From NCBI RefSeq assembly GCF_900169175.1, contig NZ_FXZM01000010.1:1-64000 (forward strand): a DNA stretch of 64,000 nt, read 5' to 3'. The DNA is from Brevibacterium jeotgali (GTDB lineage: Bacteria > Actinomycetota > Actinomycetes > Actinomycetales > Brevibacteriaceae). Every line of letters begins with the position of its first letter. Within the stretch, counting starts at the first letter, position 1. Shown here piece by piece: positions 54,096-63,082 of the stretch. The position numbers and the translations under genes were made by a program. The notes below the pieces were generated by a model. It was not told the origin of the DNA. It searched no databases and saw nothing but the letters and a program-made list of their open reading frames with translations.

Positions 54096-54698
54096 ATGAC
54101 GGAGACCACGGGCCTCGTGGTGGGGGACGACGGCCGCGCACGGCCTCAGTGGGCGGCGCACGATCCGCTCCTGCGCACGTACTACGACACGGAATGGGGG
54201 ATGCCCGTCCGCGACGAGCAGGGGCTCTTCGAGCGCCTCAGCCTCGAGGCGTTCCAGTCCGGGCTGTCATGGGCGACGATCCTCAGGAAGCGTTCGGCCT
54301 TCCGCGAGGCTTTCGCGGGCTTCGACCCGGACGCGGTCGCCCGGTTCGACGAGGCGGACACCGCACGCCTGCTCGCCGACGCCCGCATCGTCCGCAACCG
54401 CGCGAAGATCGCCGCGACGATCGGCAATGCGCAGGCGACCGTGTCGCTGCGGGACAGGGGAGGGCTCGCGGAGCTGATCTGGTCCTTCCAGCCCCGGGAG
54501 ACACCGAGGCCGCGCACCGTCGCGGACGTTCCCACACAGTCGGACGAGTCGCGTGCGCTCGCCCGCGCGCTGCGGAAGGAGGGCTTCCGGTTCGTCGGGC
54601 CCACGACGATGTTCGCGCTCATGGAGGCGCTGGGCCTCGTGGACACGCATCTCCTCGGGTCGCACAGGAGGGGCACGTCCGGGGTGTGGGACACGTGA
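54096..54698 (+). CDS. tag: DNA-3-methyladenine glycosylase I
   Basis: A 200-residue helix-hairpin-helix glycosylase. YYDTEWGMPVRDE, LFERLSLEAFQSGLSW with the catalytic Glu, and FVGPTTMFALMEALGLVDTH match Tag, which excises 3-methyladenine. The C-terminal zinc-binding residues are partly visible (His in VDTH and near GSHRRG). The start is ATG 54096 because GGAAGGA ends directly at an alternative ATG at 54090. It overlaps the ABC exporter gene by 4 bp. Confidence 0.94.
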   Translation: MTETTGLVVGDDGRARPQWAAHDPLLRTYYDTEWGMPVRDEQGLFERLSLEAFQSGLSWATILRKRSAFREAFAGFDPDAVARFDEADTARLLADARIVRNRAKIAATIGNAQATVSLRDRGGLAELIWSFQPRETPRPRTVADVPTQSDESRALARALRKEGFRFVGPTTMFALMEALGLVDTHLLGSHRRGTSGVWDT

Positions 54699-56470
54699 CG
54701 CGTCCGATCGGCCGCACCGCTGCGGGCGCGCCTGGCACTCGCAGCGCCGGGCCTCCCTCCGGCCCACTGGACCCGCGGGTCCGGCACGCGACCCCTCGCT
54801 GGGTGCTCCTCGTGTCCGTTGCCCTAGGGTGGGTCTCCGCGCTCGCCGCAGCGCTGCTGTTCGTCCTCCTGGGCGACGTCGTCGACCTGCTGCCCGCTGG
54901 GAGGGGGCTCGACGGCGGAGCGTCCCCGGCGGGGACGGCGAACGCCCCGGCCGACGGAGGAGCCGGCTCATGGGCAGGCGAGCGCGGTCGGTACGCCCTC
55001 GCCGCGGCCTGCGCCCTCGTCGCCGCGCTGTGCTCCGGCGTGGGAGCCTGGTTCGGTGAATGGGCGGCGTCGACCACGGAGACCCGCCTGCGCCGCGCCG
55101 TCGTGTCATCCGTCTTCCGCGGCGGCTCCGTCCGAGCCTCCGCCCAGACCGGACGGCTCCTCGCCGCCGCGACCACATCTGTGGAGAAGGCCGCGCAGTA
55201 CCGAGCCTCGTTCCTGGGCCCGATCACGGCATCGCTCACGATCCCGCTGCTCGTCCTGCTGGTGATGGCGCTCGCAGTCGACGCTGTGACAGCAGGCATC
55301 CTCGCTGTGCTGATCCTGCTGGTGCCCCTGCTGATCGGCGGCTTCCAGCGCCTCGTCCGTCCGGTGGGCGGGGCCTACCGGAGATCCCAGGCGGCACTCA
55401 CCAGTGCCTTCCTCGACGCGGTCCAGGCACTCGAGACACTCGTGTACGCACGTGCGGCGGACCGTCAGGCCGCCGTGCTCGCCGCGCGCGGGGAGTCTCA
55501 TCGGCAGACCCTGATGCGCATGCTGGGAGTCAACCAGCTACTCATCCTGGTCGTCGACGCGGCCTTCTCGCTGGCCGTCATCGTCGCAGCCGCCGTGGTC
55601 GGGACCCTGCGCGTGGCGAACGGTGACATGAGCGTGGGCGACGGCCTGACGGTCATGCTCCTCACCACTCTGGTGATCGGACCCGTCGACGTCGTCGGGC
55701 AGTTCTTCTACATCGGCATCGCCGGACGTGCGAGCCAGGCGCAGATCGGTTCTCTCCTGCGTTCCGGGGACAGCGGGGTCGAGCGAGCGCCGACGGGCGG
55801 GCGGACTCCCGCGACCGGCTCGCGCGGCGCAGTGATCGAGCTGGTCGGCGTGAGCGCGGGCTGGCCAGGCGGCGCCGACGTGCTCACGGACATCTCGCTG
55901 CGGGTCGAGCCCGGCGAACGGGTCGCGCTCGTCGGCCCCAGCGGGACGGGCAAGTCGACGCTCGCCGCTCTCATCCAGGGCCACCTCGCGCCGCGGCGCG
56001 GAACGGTGCGGGTCGAGGGGCTGGACCCGCTCACAGATAGCGGAGCCGTCCGCGGTCGGATCGCAGCCGTCGAGCAGAGAGCGTTCCTCTTCCTCGGCTC
56101 GATCGCCGACAACCTGCGCCTCGCAGCACCCGGGGCCGACGACGCGCAGCTGTGGGACGCCCTCGCCCGGGCGGGCCTCCGCGAGGAGGTCGCGGCGATG
56201 CCCGCCGGGCTCGACACCCAGGTGGGGGAGCAGGGCGCTCTCCTGTCCGGCGGGCAGTCGCAGAGGCTCGCGATCGCCCGTGCGTGGCTGCAGGACGCGC
56301 CGCTGCTCGTGCTCGACGAACCGACCTCACAGGTCGATCTCGCGGCAGAGGCTCGGATCCTCGAAGCGCTCGATCAGCTCGCCGCTGAGCGCACGGTCCT
56401 CATGATCGCGCATCGGCCCGGAGCCGTCCTCGCAGCAGACCGTGTCGTGGACCTGGGGGTGCGGTCATGA
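54695..56470 (+). CDS. cydD: ABC exporter half-transporter, CydD-like
   Basis: A 591-residue protein with a six-helix ABC1 exporter domain (about 25-330) and a C-terminal ATPase: Walker A GPSGTGKS, signature LSGGQSQRLAIA, Walker B LLVLDEPTSQVDL, switch MIAHRPG. The N-terminal GPLDPRVRHATPRW resembles actinobacterial CydD. CydDC exports glutathione/cysteine and is needed for cytochrome bd assembly; no cydAB is in the window, so the name is tentative and another heterodimeric exporter is possible. GTG 54695 overlaps tag by 4 bp and the stop overlaps the partner by 4 bp. Confidence 0.7.
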   Translation: MTRPIGRTAAGAPGTRSAGPPSGPLDPRVRHATPRWVLLVSVALGWVSALAAALLFVLLGDVVDLLPAGRGLDGGASPAGTANAPADGGAGSWAGERGRYALAAACALVAALCSGVGAWFGEWAASTTETRLRRAVVSSVFRGGSVRASAQTGRLLAAATTSVEKAAQYRASFLGPITASLTIPLLVLLVMALAVDAVTAGILAVLILLVPLLIGGFQRLVRPVGGAYRRSQAALTSAFLDAVQALETLVYARAADRQAAVLAARGESHRQTLMRMLGVNQLLILVVDAAFSLAVIVAAAVVGTLRVANGDMSVGDGLTVMLLTTLVIGPVDVVGQFFYIGIAGRASQAQIGSLLRSGDSGVERAPTGGRTPATGSRGAVIELVGVSAGWPGGADVLTDISLRVEPGERVALVGPSGTGKSTLAALIQGHLAPRRGTVRVEGLDPLTDSGAVRGRIAAVEQRAFLFLGSIADNLRLAAPGADDAQLWDALARAGLREEVAAMPAGLDTQVGEQGALLSGGQSQRLAIARAWLQDAPLLVLDEPTSQVDLAAEARILEALDQLAAERTVLMIAHRPGAVLAADRVVDLGVRS

Positions 56471-58239
56471 GCCGCGCGCGCAGGGCGCACACTGCCGGAT
56501 GGCTCATGCGGCACGCGGAGGGGCTCCTCGCGCCGTTGCTGCTGGCCGCACTCGCCCGGGTCATCTCCCAGCTGCTGGGAGTCGCACTCCTCGTCGTGAT
56601 GGCGGACGCGATCGTGCGCGCCGCGGCGGGCGACGGCGTCCGCTTCGGAGAGCTCGCCGGACTGCTCGTCTGCGCCTCCCTGCTCAAAGCGGCCCTGCGC
56701 TACGCCGAGCACTACGCGGGGCACTGGGTGGCGTTCACCGCGCTCCAGCGTCTGCGCGCGCTCTTCTTCGCCGCACTCGTCCCGCAGGCCCCGGCGGCGA
56801 CCAGGGGGCGGGCCGGTGCAGCACTCACGGAGACCGCGACGCGCGACATCGACCGGATCGAGGTCTTCTTCGCCCACACCTTCCCGCCGGCCGTCTCCGC
56901 GGTCCTCACTCCGGCGATCGCCCTCACCTGGCTCGGCATCGCCGTGGACAGGTCTTCGGCACTCCTGCTCCTGCCGTTCGTCCTCGCGGTGCTCGTGGTC
57001 CCCTTGGTGTCCGCACCCACCGTGTGGCGATCAGCGCGGCAGGTCGCCGCAGATCGAAGCGCAGTCGCCGCGCAGGTGGGAGACGACGTGCACGGCGTCC
57101 GGGACGTCCTCATGCTGGGAGCCCAGCAGCGCCGCCTCGCGGAGCTCGACGCAGCGGGTGACGGGCTCACCCGGGCGCGTTCGGCCTCGGGGGCGGTGCA
57201 GGGGATCCGCACCGCGATCATCGACCTGGTCCAGGCCGCAGCGGTGATCGTGCTGGTCGCCGCGGGTGCGGCCACGGGACACGGACTGTGGCACGTGGCG
57301 AGTGCGCTCGCGGTGGCGGTGGGACTGCGCGGATCCGTGCGCGGGGTCGACGGCTTCATGGCAGGCCTCGATGCGGCGCTCGCATCGGCTCAGCGGCTGC
57401 GGGCGATCGTCGACGCGCCGCCGGCAGTGATGGATCCGCGCCGGCCGCAGGAACTGGATCCGGCAGAGGCGTCGGAGCGGCCCAGCGTGGAGTACCGCGG
57501 CGTGACCCTCCGGTACGCGGTGACCGACTCCGGGGACGCAGGAGACGACCCGGCCTCCGGGGTGGTCGCAGGAACCGCGCTGGAGGATGTGAGCGTCGAG
57601 TTCCCTGCAGGGGAGTGGTCGTTCGTCGTCGGTGTGTCCGGCAGCGGGAAGTCGTCGATGGCGTCCCTGCTGCTGCGGGCATGGGATCCTCAGGCGGGAG
57701 AGGTTCGCCTGGACGGTGTGTCCGTGGCTGCGCTGGAGCTGGACGCACTCCGATCACGGGTGGCGCTCGTCGATCAGCGACCCACACTGCTGGCGGCATC
57801 AGTGCTCGACAATCTCACGCTCGCGGCACCTGAAGCGTCTGCGGAGCAGGTGCGGGCAGCGCTCGAGGTGGTGGGGCTCTCAGAGTGGACTGAAGCGCTG
57901 CCGTTCGGCCTCGACAGCGTGCTGGCCGCGGGGCGGACCGAGGTCTCCGGGGGACAGCTCCAGCGGCTCGCACTGGCACGTGCACTGCTCGCCCGGCCGC
58001 AGGTGCTCGTGCTGGACGAAGCTCTCAGCCAGCTCGACGAGGCCACAGCCGCGTCCGTCCGCGCACGTCTGGACGCCGCCCGGCCCGGCACCACGACTCT
58101 CGAGATCACCCACCGGGTGGACCTGGTGCCGGACGATGCGTTCGTCGCAGTCATCGATGCGGGACGGCTCGTCGAGCAGGGACGGACGGCGCAGCTGCGC
58201 GAGGAGGCAGGAGCCTTCGGGCGTCTGCTCGAGAGGTGA
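56467..58239 (+). CDS. cydC: ABC exporter half-transporter, CydC-like
   Basis: A 590-residue partner of the preceding gene. Six membrane helices precede an ATPase with GVSGSGKSS, signature VSGGQLQRLALARA, Walker B VLVLDEALSQLD and switch EITHRVD. Both partners keep catalytic residues, so neither ATP site is obviously dead. It overlaps cydD as ATGA. A perfect 21-bp hairpin ends transcription 8 bp after its stop. Confidence 0.68.
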   Translation: MSRARRAHTAGWLMRHAEGLLAPLLLAALARVISQLLGVALLVVMADAIVRAAAGDGVRFGELAGLLVCASLLKAALRYAEHYAGHWVAFTALQRLRALFFAALVPQAPAATRGRAGAALTETATRDIDRIEVFFAHTFPPAVSAVLTPAIALTWLGIAVDRSSALLLLPFVLAVLVVPLVSAPTVWRSARQVAADRSAVAAQVGDDVHGVRDVLMLGAQQRRLAELDAAGDGLTRARSASGAVQGIRTAIIDLVQAAAVIVLVAAGAATGHGLWHVASALAVAVGLRGSVRGVDGFMAGLDAALASAQRLRAIVDAPPAVMDPRRPQELDPAEASERPSVEYRGVTLRYAVTDSGDAGDDPASGVVAGTALEDVSVEFPAGEWSFVVGVSGSGKSSMASLLLRAWDPQAGEVRLDGVSVAALELDALRSRVALVDQRPTLLAASVLDNLTLAAPEASAEQVRAALEVVGLSEWTEALPFGLDSVLAAGRTEVSGGQLQRLALARALLARPQVLVLDEALSQLDEATAASVRARLDAARPGTTTLEITHRVDLVPDDAFVAVIDAGRLVEQGRTAQLREEAGAFGRLLER

Positions 58240-58246
58240 CGATGAA

Positions 58247-58292
58247 TGAGGAATGCCGGGACATCGTCTGCACGATGTCCCGGCATTCCTCA
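58247..58292. terminator. Bidirectional hairpin terminator (21-bp perfect stem)
   Basis: Bases 58247-58267 and 58272-58292 are exact reverse complements with a 4-nt loop. It starts 8 bp after the cydC stop and ends 3 bp from the 3' CCA of the minus-strand tRNA-Pro, so it can terminate both. Confidence 0.85.
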
Positions 58293-58294
58293 GC

Positions 58295-58371
58295 TGGTCG
58301 GGCTAGCGGGATTCGAACCCACGACCTCTTGACCCCCAGTCAAGCGCGCTACCAAGCTGCGCCATAGCCCG
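58295..58371 (-). tRNA. tRNA-Pro (GGG anticodon)
   Basis: On the minus strand a 7-bp acceptor stem (CGGGCTA with TAGCCCG), D arm GGCGCAGCTTGGTAGCGC, anticodon stem CTTGA/TCAAG with loop CTGGGGG, and TTCGAAT T-loop are all present. The anticodon is GGG. The discriminator A and 3' CCA are encoded (58298 and 58295-58297). Confidence 0.96.
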
Positions 58372-58517
58372 TCGGATCTGCGATGAACCGTGGATGACCT
58401 TATCCGAATGCTGAGCGACAGGGCAAATTCTGGTGGCGGTGGCCCGCACGGCACGGGGTGGGCGCCGAAGTGGGGCGGTCCACGTCACCGGAATGCGATC
58501 TGCGCCACCGATGCGGC

Positions 58518-58523
58518 TATGCT
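58518..58523 (+). promoter_or_regulatory. -10 box (TATGCT) of the gcvH operon
   Basis: TATGCT lies 32 nt before the gcvH start in the 184-bp gap behind the tRNA. No clear -35. The rest of the gap 58372-58517 shows nothing recognisable apart from the tRNA upstream region. Confidence 0.4.
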
Positions 58524-58555
58524 GGGATGGATTGACCTGACGAGGAGGAGTTGAC

Positions 58556-58960
58556 ATGGCTGATCTCACCTTTCCCGAAGGCCTGCACTATTCCGCAGAG
58601 CACGAGTGGGTCGCCCGAACCGACGACGAATCGGTCGTTCGCGTGGGCATCACCGACTTCGCCCAGGACTCACTCGGTGACGTCGTCTTCGTCGACATGC
58701 CTGACGTCGGGGACACTGTCACTGCTGGTGAGTCGAGCGGTGAGGTGGAGAGCACGAAGAGCGTGTCCGACCTCGTCGCGCCGGTCTCCGGTGATGTCAT
58801 CACCGTGAACGAAGCACTCGAGGACGCCCCCGAGACGATCAATTCCGATCCGTATTCGGGCGGCTGGATCTACGACGTCCGACTGTCCGACCCCGCAGAG
58901 GTCGACGCACTGATGGACGCCGCCGCATACCGTGCGGCGGTCGAAAGCGAAGGAGCCTGA
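58556..58960 (+). CDS. gcvH: Glycine cleavage system H protein
   Basis: A 134-residue lipoyl carrier. The lipoylated residue is Lys68 in VESTKSVSDL. YSAEHEWV at the start and INSDPYSGGWIYDV near the end are standard. It shuttles the aminomethyl group between the P, T and L proteins. The rest of the glycine cleavage genes are elsewhere. GAGGAGGAG is about 6 nt before ATG 58556. It is followed directly by the FHA gene, the conserved gcvH-garA pairing of Actinobacteria. Confidence 0.96.
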   Translation: MADLTFPEGLHYSAEHEWVARTDDESVVRVGITDFAQDSLGDVVFVDMPDVGDTVTAGESSGEVESTKSVSDLVAPVSGDVITVNEALEDAPETINSDPYSGGWIYDVRLSDPAEVDALMDAAAYRAAVESEGA

Positions 58961-59853
58961 TGTCCCAGCAGAACGGCGGGTTCCCCGACGGCCAGCAGCC
59001 GTGGCAGGGCCAGGAGTCGACGTCCGCGACACCCCATGTCTTCCCCTTCGGGAACCAGCAGCAGGGTGCGCCGGAGGAGGCTCCGCAGGAACCGCAGTAC
59101 GACGCTCAGCAGCAGCCCCAGGGCTCGCAGCCCATTCCCCAGCAGCACAGCCCGCAGGGCTGGGCGCAGCCGGCTGCGCCCCAGCAGTACGACCAGGGCC
59201 CGTACGGCCAGCAGCAGTACGACCAGCAGCAGTACGACCAGGGTCAGCAGGGCTCGCAGCCTCAGGCCTGGGGCCACGCACAGGTCGACCAGCAGTGGGC
59301 GCAGCAGCAGCCGGGGCAGTTCGGCTCGGGGCCTCAGCATCAGAACGCTGAAGCGCAGCCCGGTCACGCCTTCGGCTCCCAGGGCCACACGCAGGGCGGA
59401 CCTCCGCAGGAGTGGAACGGCCCGCAGGCCGGGCAGCCGCCGGCGGCGGGACAGGAGCAGGGCAGCCAGGGGAATCCCCAGTTCTCCGGCATCCTGGACC
59501 CGCATACGGGCGAGATCCACCCTGTCCCCGATCTGCAGAACCTCGATGAGACGGACGCGCTCCTCGTCGTCGTCTCCGGACCGGACGCCGGTGCGCAGAT
59601 CCTGCTCGACACGGACGTCGTCACAGTGGGACGCAGCCCCAATGCGGACATCTTCCTGGACGATGTGACGGTCTCGCGCAAGCACGCGGAGTTCGTGAGG
59701 ACGCCTTCGGGCTTCACCCTGCGGGACAACGGTTCGCTCAACGGCACCTATGTGGGTCGCCAGCTGATCGATTCGATCGAGCTCCAGAACGGTGCGGACG
59801 TGCAGATCGGGAAGTTCCGCATGATCTTCCAGCAGCGTCCGCGGACCAGCTGA
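58960..59853 (+). CDS. FHA-domain protein, GarA/OdhI-like, with Gln-rich head
   Basis: A 297-residue protein. About 180 N-terminal residues are rich in Gln, Gly, Pro, Tyr (repeated QQQYDQ units) and probably disordered. The C-terminal FHA domain (about 205-290) has VGRSPNADI, VSRKHAEF and NGSLNGTYV, with all key phosphothreonine-binding residues. GarA/OdhI inhibit 2-oxoglutarate dehydrogenase and are switched by PknB/PknG phosphorylation on a pair of N-terminal Thr; here the segment just before the FHA reads NLDETDALLV with a single Thr. It overlaps gcvH by one base. Confidence 0.88.
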   Translation: MSQQNGGFPDGQQPWQGQESTSATPHVFPFGNQQQGAPEEAPQEPQYDAQQQPQGSQPIPQQHSPQGWAQPAAPQQYDQGPYGQQQYDQQQYDQGQQGSQPQAWGHAQVDQQWAQQQPGQFGSGPQHQNAEAQPGHAFGSQGHTQGGPPQEWNGPQAGQPPAAGQEQGSQGNPQFSGILDPHTGEIHPVPDLQNLDETDALLVVVSGPDAGAQILLDTDVVTVGRSPNADIFLDDVTVSRKHAEFVRTPSGFTLRDNGSLNGTYVGRQLIDSIELQNGADVQIGKFRMIFQQRPRTS

Positions 59854-59864
59854 GCGCGGAACAG

Positions 59865-60482
59865 ATGGCGGATCTCGAAGTAGAAGTCGTCGGAGTCAGG
59901 ATCGAGCTTCCCGCGAACCAGCCGATCCTCGTCCTCAAGGCGGTCGAGCGGCCGCGATATCTGCCCATCTGGATCGGGTCGTCGGAATCGGCGCTCATCC
60001 AGATGACGCAGAAGGGGCTCATCTCCGCTCGTCCGCTGACGCACCAGCTGCTCCTGGACGTCCTCGACCGCTACGGTGCGAGCATCGAGCGGGTGACCGT
60101 CACAGGACGGGAGGAGCACACGTTCTATGCGCGCATCGATACGAGCGACGGCAAACAGATCTCTGCACGTCCATCCGATGCGGTGCTCCTGGCCCTCACG
60201 GCCGATGCACCCGTGTACGTGGCGGAATCCGTCCTCGATGAGGACGGCATCGACGCTCCTGAACCGGATGAGGACGCTGTGGCGCAGTTCCGGGAGTTCC
60301 TCGATCACGTATCGGCCGAAGACTTCAGTCCCGATGCGGAAGCGGATGGCTCAGCAGAATCCGCTCCGGATTCCGACGACGCCGCACCCGGTCACACAGC
60401 TGAACCCGACCCGTCAGATGCGTCCGAGCAGTCCGATGAGCCCGATGACGATCCGTCCGCGGATGATCCGGATGGCCGCTGA
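59865..60482 (+). CDS. DUF151 bifunctional nuclease-like protein
   Basis: A 205-residue protein. The first ~140 residues are the DUF151 domain (LPIWIGSSESALIQ, RPLTHQLLLDVLDR, SARPSDAVLLAL), the family named for RNase/DNase activity of a plant member. The last ~65 are Asp/Ser/Glu/Pro-rich and acidic. In mycobacteria this gene follows garA and a MerR gene (Rv1826-Rv1829); here the MerR genes are missing. Its bacterial role is unsettled. Confidence 0.88.
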   Translation: MADLEVEVVGVRIELPANQPILVLKAVERPRYLPIWIGSSESALIQMTQKGLISARPLTHQLLLDVLDRYGASIERVTVTGREEHTFYARIDTSDGKQISARPSDAVLLALTADAPVYVAESVLDEDGIDAPEPDEDAVAQFREFLDHVSAEDFSPDAEADGSAESAPDSDDAAPGHTAEPDPSDASEQSDEPDDDPSADDPDGR

Positions 60483-60524
60483 CGCTCCTCGCGCTCGACA
60501 CGAACGACCAGAGAAAGGCTCGAT

Positions 60525-61925
60525 ATGAGCTTCCACGCTGACCCGCGCTTCGATGCTGTGGGATCCGTCCGCGCGACCCCGGAGACCCTCGCAGGGCTCG
60601 ACGAGTGGCGCGGGCTCGATCCCCAGCAGCAGCCCACCTATCAGGATGCGGCGGAGCTCGAGACGGCCCTGGCGGAACTGCGCTCGGTGCCGCCTCTCAT
60701 CTTCGCGGGTGAAGCGGACCTGCTGCGGAGCCGCATCGCGGATGCGGCGGCGGGCAGGGCCTTCATCCTCACCGGCGGCGACTGCGCAGAGACGTTCGCG
60801 GATGCGGAGGCGGACAAGATCCGGCGTCGCATCCAGACGGTCCTCCAGATGGCGGCGGTCCTCACCTACGGGGGATCCGTCCCGGTCGTGAAGATGGGCC
60901 GCATGGCCGGTCAGTTCGCCAAGCCCCGGTCATCGGACACGGAGACCCGTGAAGGCACCACACTGCCGTCGTACCGGGGTGACATCGTCAACGATCACGC
61001 CTTCACCCCGGAAGGGCGTCGCCACGACCCGAACCGCCTGCTGCAGGCGTACCACATCTCTGCCTCGACGCTGAACCTCATCCGCGCGTTCACGCAGGGC
61101 GGCTTCGCCGATCTGCGGCGCGTCCACGACTGGAACCAGGGCTTCCTCGGGTCGAATCCGAACTACCACCGCTACGAGCAGATCGCGCGCGAGATCGATC
61201 GTGCCCTGAAGTTCATGGCAGCGTGCGGGGCGGACTTCGACGCGATCAACTCAGTCGAGTTCTTCGCCGCTCACGAAGCGCTGCTGCTCGAGTACGAGAG
61301 CGCGCTGACCCGGATCGATTCGCGGACCGGCAACCCGTACGCGGTCTCCGGTCACTTCCTGTGGATCGGGGAGCGGACCCGCGACGTCGGCGGCGCGCAC
61401 GTCGACTTCCTGTCCCGCGTCCACAACCCGATCGGTGTGAAGCTCGGCCCCACGACGACGAAGGACGAGGTCCTGCGCCTGGTCGACAAGCTCGATCCGG
61501 AGCGCACCCCCGGCCGCCTGAGCTTCATCACCCGGATGGGCGCCGGGCAGATCCGCGAGAAGCTCCCCACCCTCCTGGCCGAGGTCGGCGCGGAGCTGCC
61601 GCAGGTCGCGTGGGTCTGCGACCCGATGCACGGCAATACGATCACCTCCGGGAACGGCTTCAAGACCCGACGATTCGAAGACGTGGTCGAAGAGGTCTCC
61701 GGCTTCTTCGACGCCCATGCCGAGGCAGGCACGATCCCGGGTGGCCTGCATGTCGAGCTCACGGGCGACGACGTCACAGAGGTGCTCGGAGGCGGAGCGG
61801 AGATCGACGAGGAGGGCCTGCGTCGCCGCTACGAGACACTGGTCGACCCCCGTCTCAACCACGACCAGTCGCTTGAGATGGCGTTCCAGGTGGCAGAGCT
61901 GCTCACGAAGGCCACTCGCGCGTGA
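60525..61925 (+). CDS. aroG: 3-deoxy-7-phosphoheptulonate synthase, class II
   Basis: A 466-residue class II DAHP synthase, the first step of the shikimate pathway (PEP plus erythrose 4-phosphate). ILTGGDCAETFAD with the metal Cys, KMGRMAGQFAKPRS, HFLWIGERTRD, GVKLGPTT and CDPMHGNT carry the conserved substrate and metal residues. GAGAAAGG precedes ATG 60525. It overlaps the threonine aldolase gene by 4 bp and lies next to a PASTA kinase, as aroG lies near pknL in mycobacteria. Confidence 0.97.
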   Translation: MSFHADPRFDAVGSVRATPETLAGLDEWRGLDPQQQPTYQDAAELETALAELRSVPPLIFAGEADLLRSRIADAAAGRAFILTGGDCAETFADAEADKIRRRIQTVLQMAAVLTYGGSVPVVKMGRMAGQFAKPRSSDTETREGTTLPSYRGDIVNDHAFTPEGRRHDPNRLLQAYHISASTLNLIRAFTQGGFADLRRVHDWNQGFLGSNPNYHRYEQIAREIDRALKFMAACGADFDAINSVEFFAAHEALLLEYESALTRIDSRTGNPYAVSGHFLWIGERTRDVGGAHVDFLSRVHNPIGVKLGPTTTKDEVLRLVDKLDPERTPGRLSFITRMGAGQIREKLPTLLAEVGAELPQVAWVCDPMHGNTITSGNGFKTRRFEDVVEEVSGFFDAHAEAGTIPGGLHVELTGDDVTEVLGGGAEIDEEGLRRRYETLVDPRLNHDQSLEMAFQVAELLTKATRA

Positions 61926-62989
61926 GTGATCGGTCGGCGCCCGTGATCGATCTTCGGTCCGACACGCTCACGCGTCCGACCCCCGCGATGCGGAAGGCGA
62001 TGGCGGAGGCGGAGGTCGGTGACGACGTCTATGCCGAGGACCCGACGGTCAATGCTCTCGAAGCGCGCCTCGCAGAGATGTTCGGCCACGAGGCCGGCCT
62101 GTTCTGCCCATCGGGATCCCTCACGAACATGCTGGGAGTCGCCGTCTCCGTGGGCCGTGGGCAGGAGCTCCTGGCGGAGTCCCGTGCACACGTGCTGCGC
62201 TCGGAAGTGGGCGGCCACGGCGCGATCGCCGGCGTCACGAGCCGCACGTGGATCTCTCCCGACGGCACGCTGTGCGCCGACGACGCGATCGCCCTGGCGG
62301 GAGACGCCCGCGGGTACAACCAGGTCGGGACCGCCCTCATCGCAGTGGAGAACACGCACAACTTCTCCGGGGGGCGCGTCGCGGACATCAGTGAGCTGCG
62401 CAGACTCCGTGGGCTCACCGATGCTCGCGGCATCCGCACGCACATGGACGGTGCCCGCGTCGCCAACGCCATCGTCGCGTCCGGGACGTCGTTCGCGGAT
62501 CAGGGCGCGGTGGTGGACACGATGAGCGTCTGCCTGTCGAAGGGGCTCGGGGCGCCGGTCGGCAGTGTGCTGACCGGTTCCGCCGGGCTCATCGAGGAGG
62601 CTCGTTACCTGCGCAAGCGCTATGGGGGCGGGATGCGCCAGGCCGGTATCCTCGCGGCCGCGGGCATCCACGCGCTCGACCATCATCTGGACCGACTCGC
62701 CGATGATCATGCGCACGCCGCGCTCATCGCGCAGGAGGTCGCCGCAGCGGTCCCCGCCTTCGTCGATCTCGGGGCCGTCGAGACGAACATCGTCCTGCTG
62801 CGCACGGGTGCTGCGGGCGTATCAGCCGACGACTTCGCGCGGTCGGCCGAGCTCCGCGGCGTGCGCATCATCGCGATGAACCAGGACGAATGCCGTCTCG
62901 TCACCCACTTGGACGTCACCGAGGAGCAGGCGCGCGACACCGCACGCATCCTCGCAGAGCTCGCCGAAGAGTCCGCGGGCGCAGCCTGA
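61922..62989 (+). CDS. ltaE: Low-specificity L-threonine aldolase
   Basis: A 355-residue fold-type I PLP enzyme that splits L-threonine and allo-threonine to glycine and acetaldehyde. IDLRSDTLTRPTPAMRKAM is the family start, HMDGARVANA holds Asp176, and SVCLSKGLGAPVGS holds the PLP lysine 207. GTG 61922 overlaps aroG by 4 bp. Together with gcvH it touches glycine metabolism. Confidence 0.93.
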   Translation: MSDRSAPVIDLRSDTLTRPTPAMRKAMAEAEVGDDVYAEDPTVNALEARLAEMFGHEAGLFCPSGSLTNMLGVAVSVGRGQELLAESRAHVLRSEVGGHGAIAGVTSRTWISPDGTLCADDAIALAGDARGYNQVGTALIAVENTHNFSGGRVADISELRRLRGLTDARGIRTHMDGARVANAIVASGTSFADQGAVVDTMSVCLSKGLGAPVGSVLTGSAGLIEEARYLRKRYGGGMRQAGILAAAGIHALDHHLDRLADDHAHAALIAQEVAAAVPAFVDLGAVETNIVLLRTGAAGVSADDFARSAELRGVRIIAMNQDECRLVTHLDVTEEQARDTARILAELAEESAGAA

Positions 62990-63082
62990 CCGACATTCTT
63001 CGGCGCGCGTCGCCAGTCGCCGCCCTCAGCCGGAGACTCGCTGTCCGCGAACCGCCAGTCGTCGGTCGTCGGTCGAGGACGA
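62990..63082. other. Convergent gap, no clear feature
   Basis: This 93-bp stretch between the threonine aldolase stop and the PASTA kinase stop holds CGCCAGTCG twice (near 63010 and 63050) and a 4-bp-arm hairpin at its start. I see no convincing terminator or gene. Confidence 0.5.
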
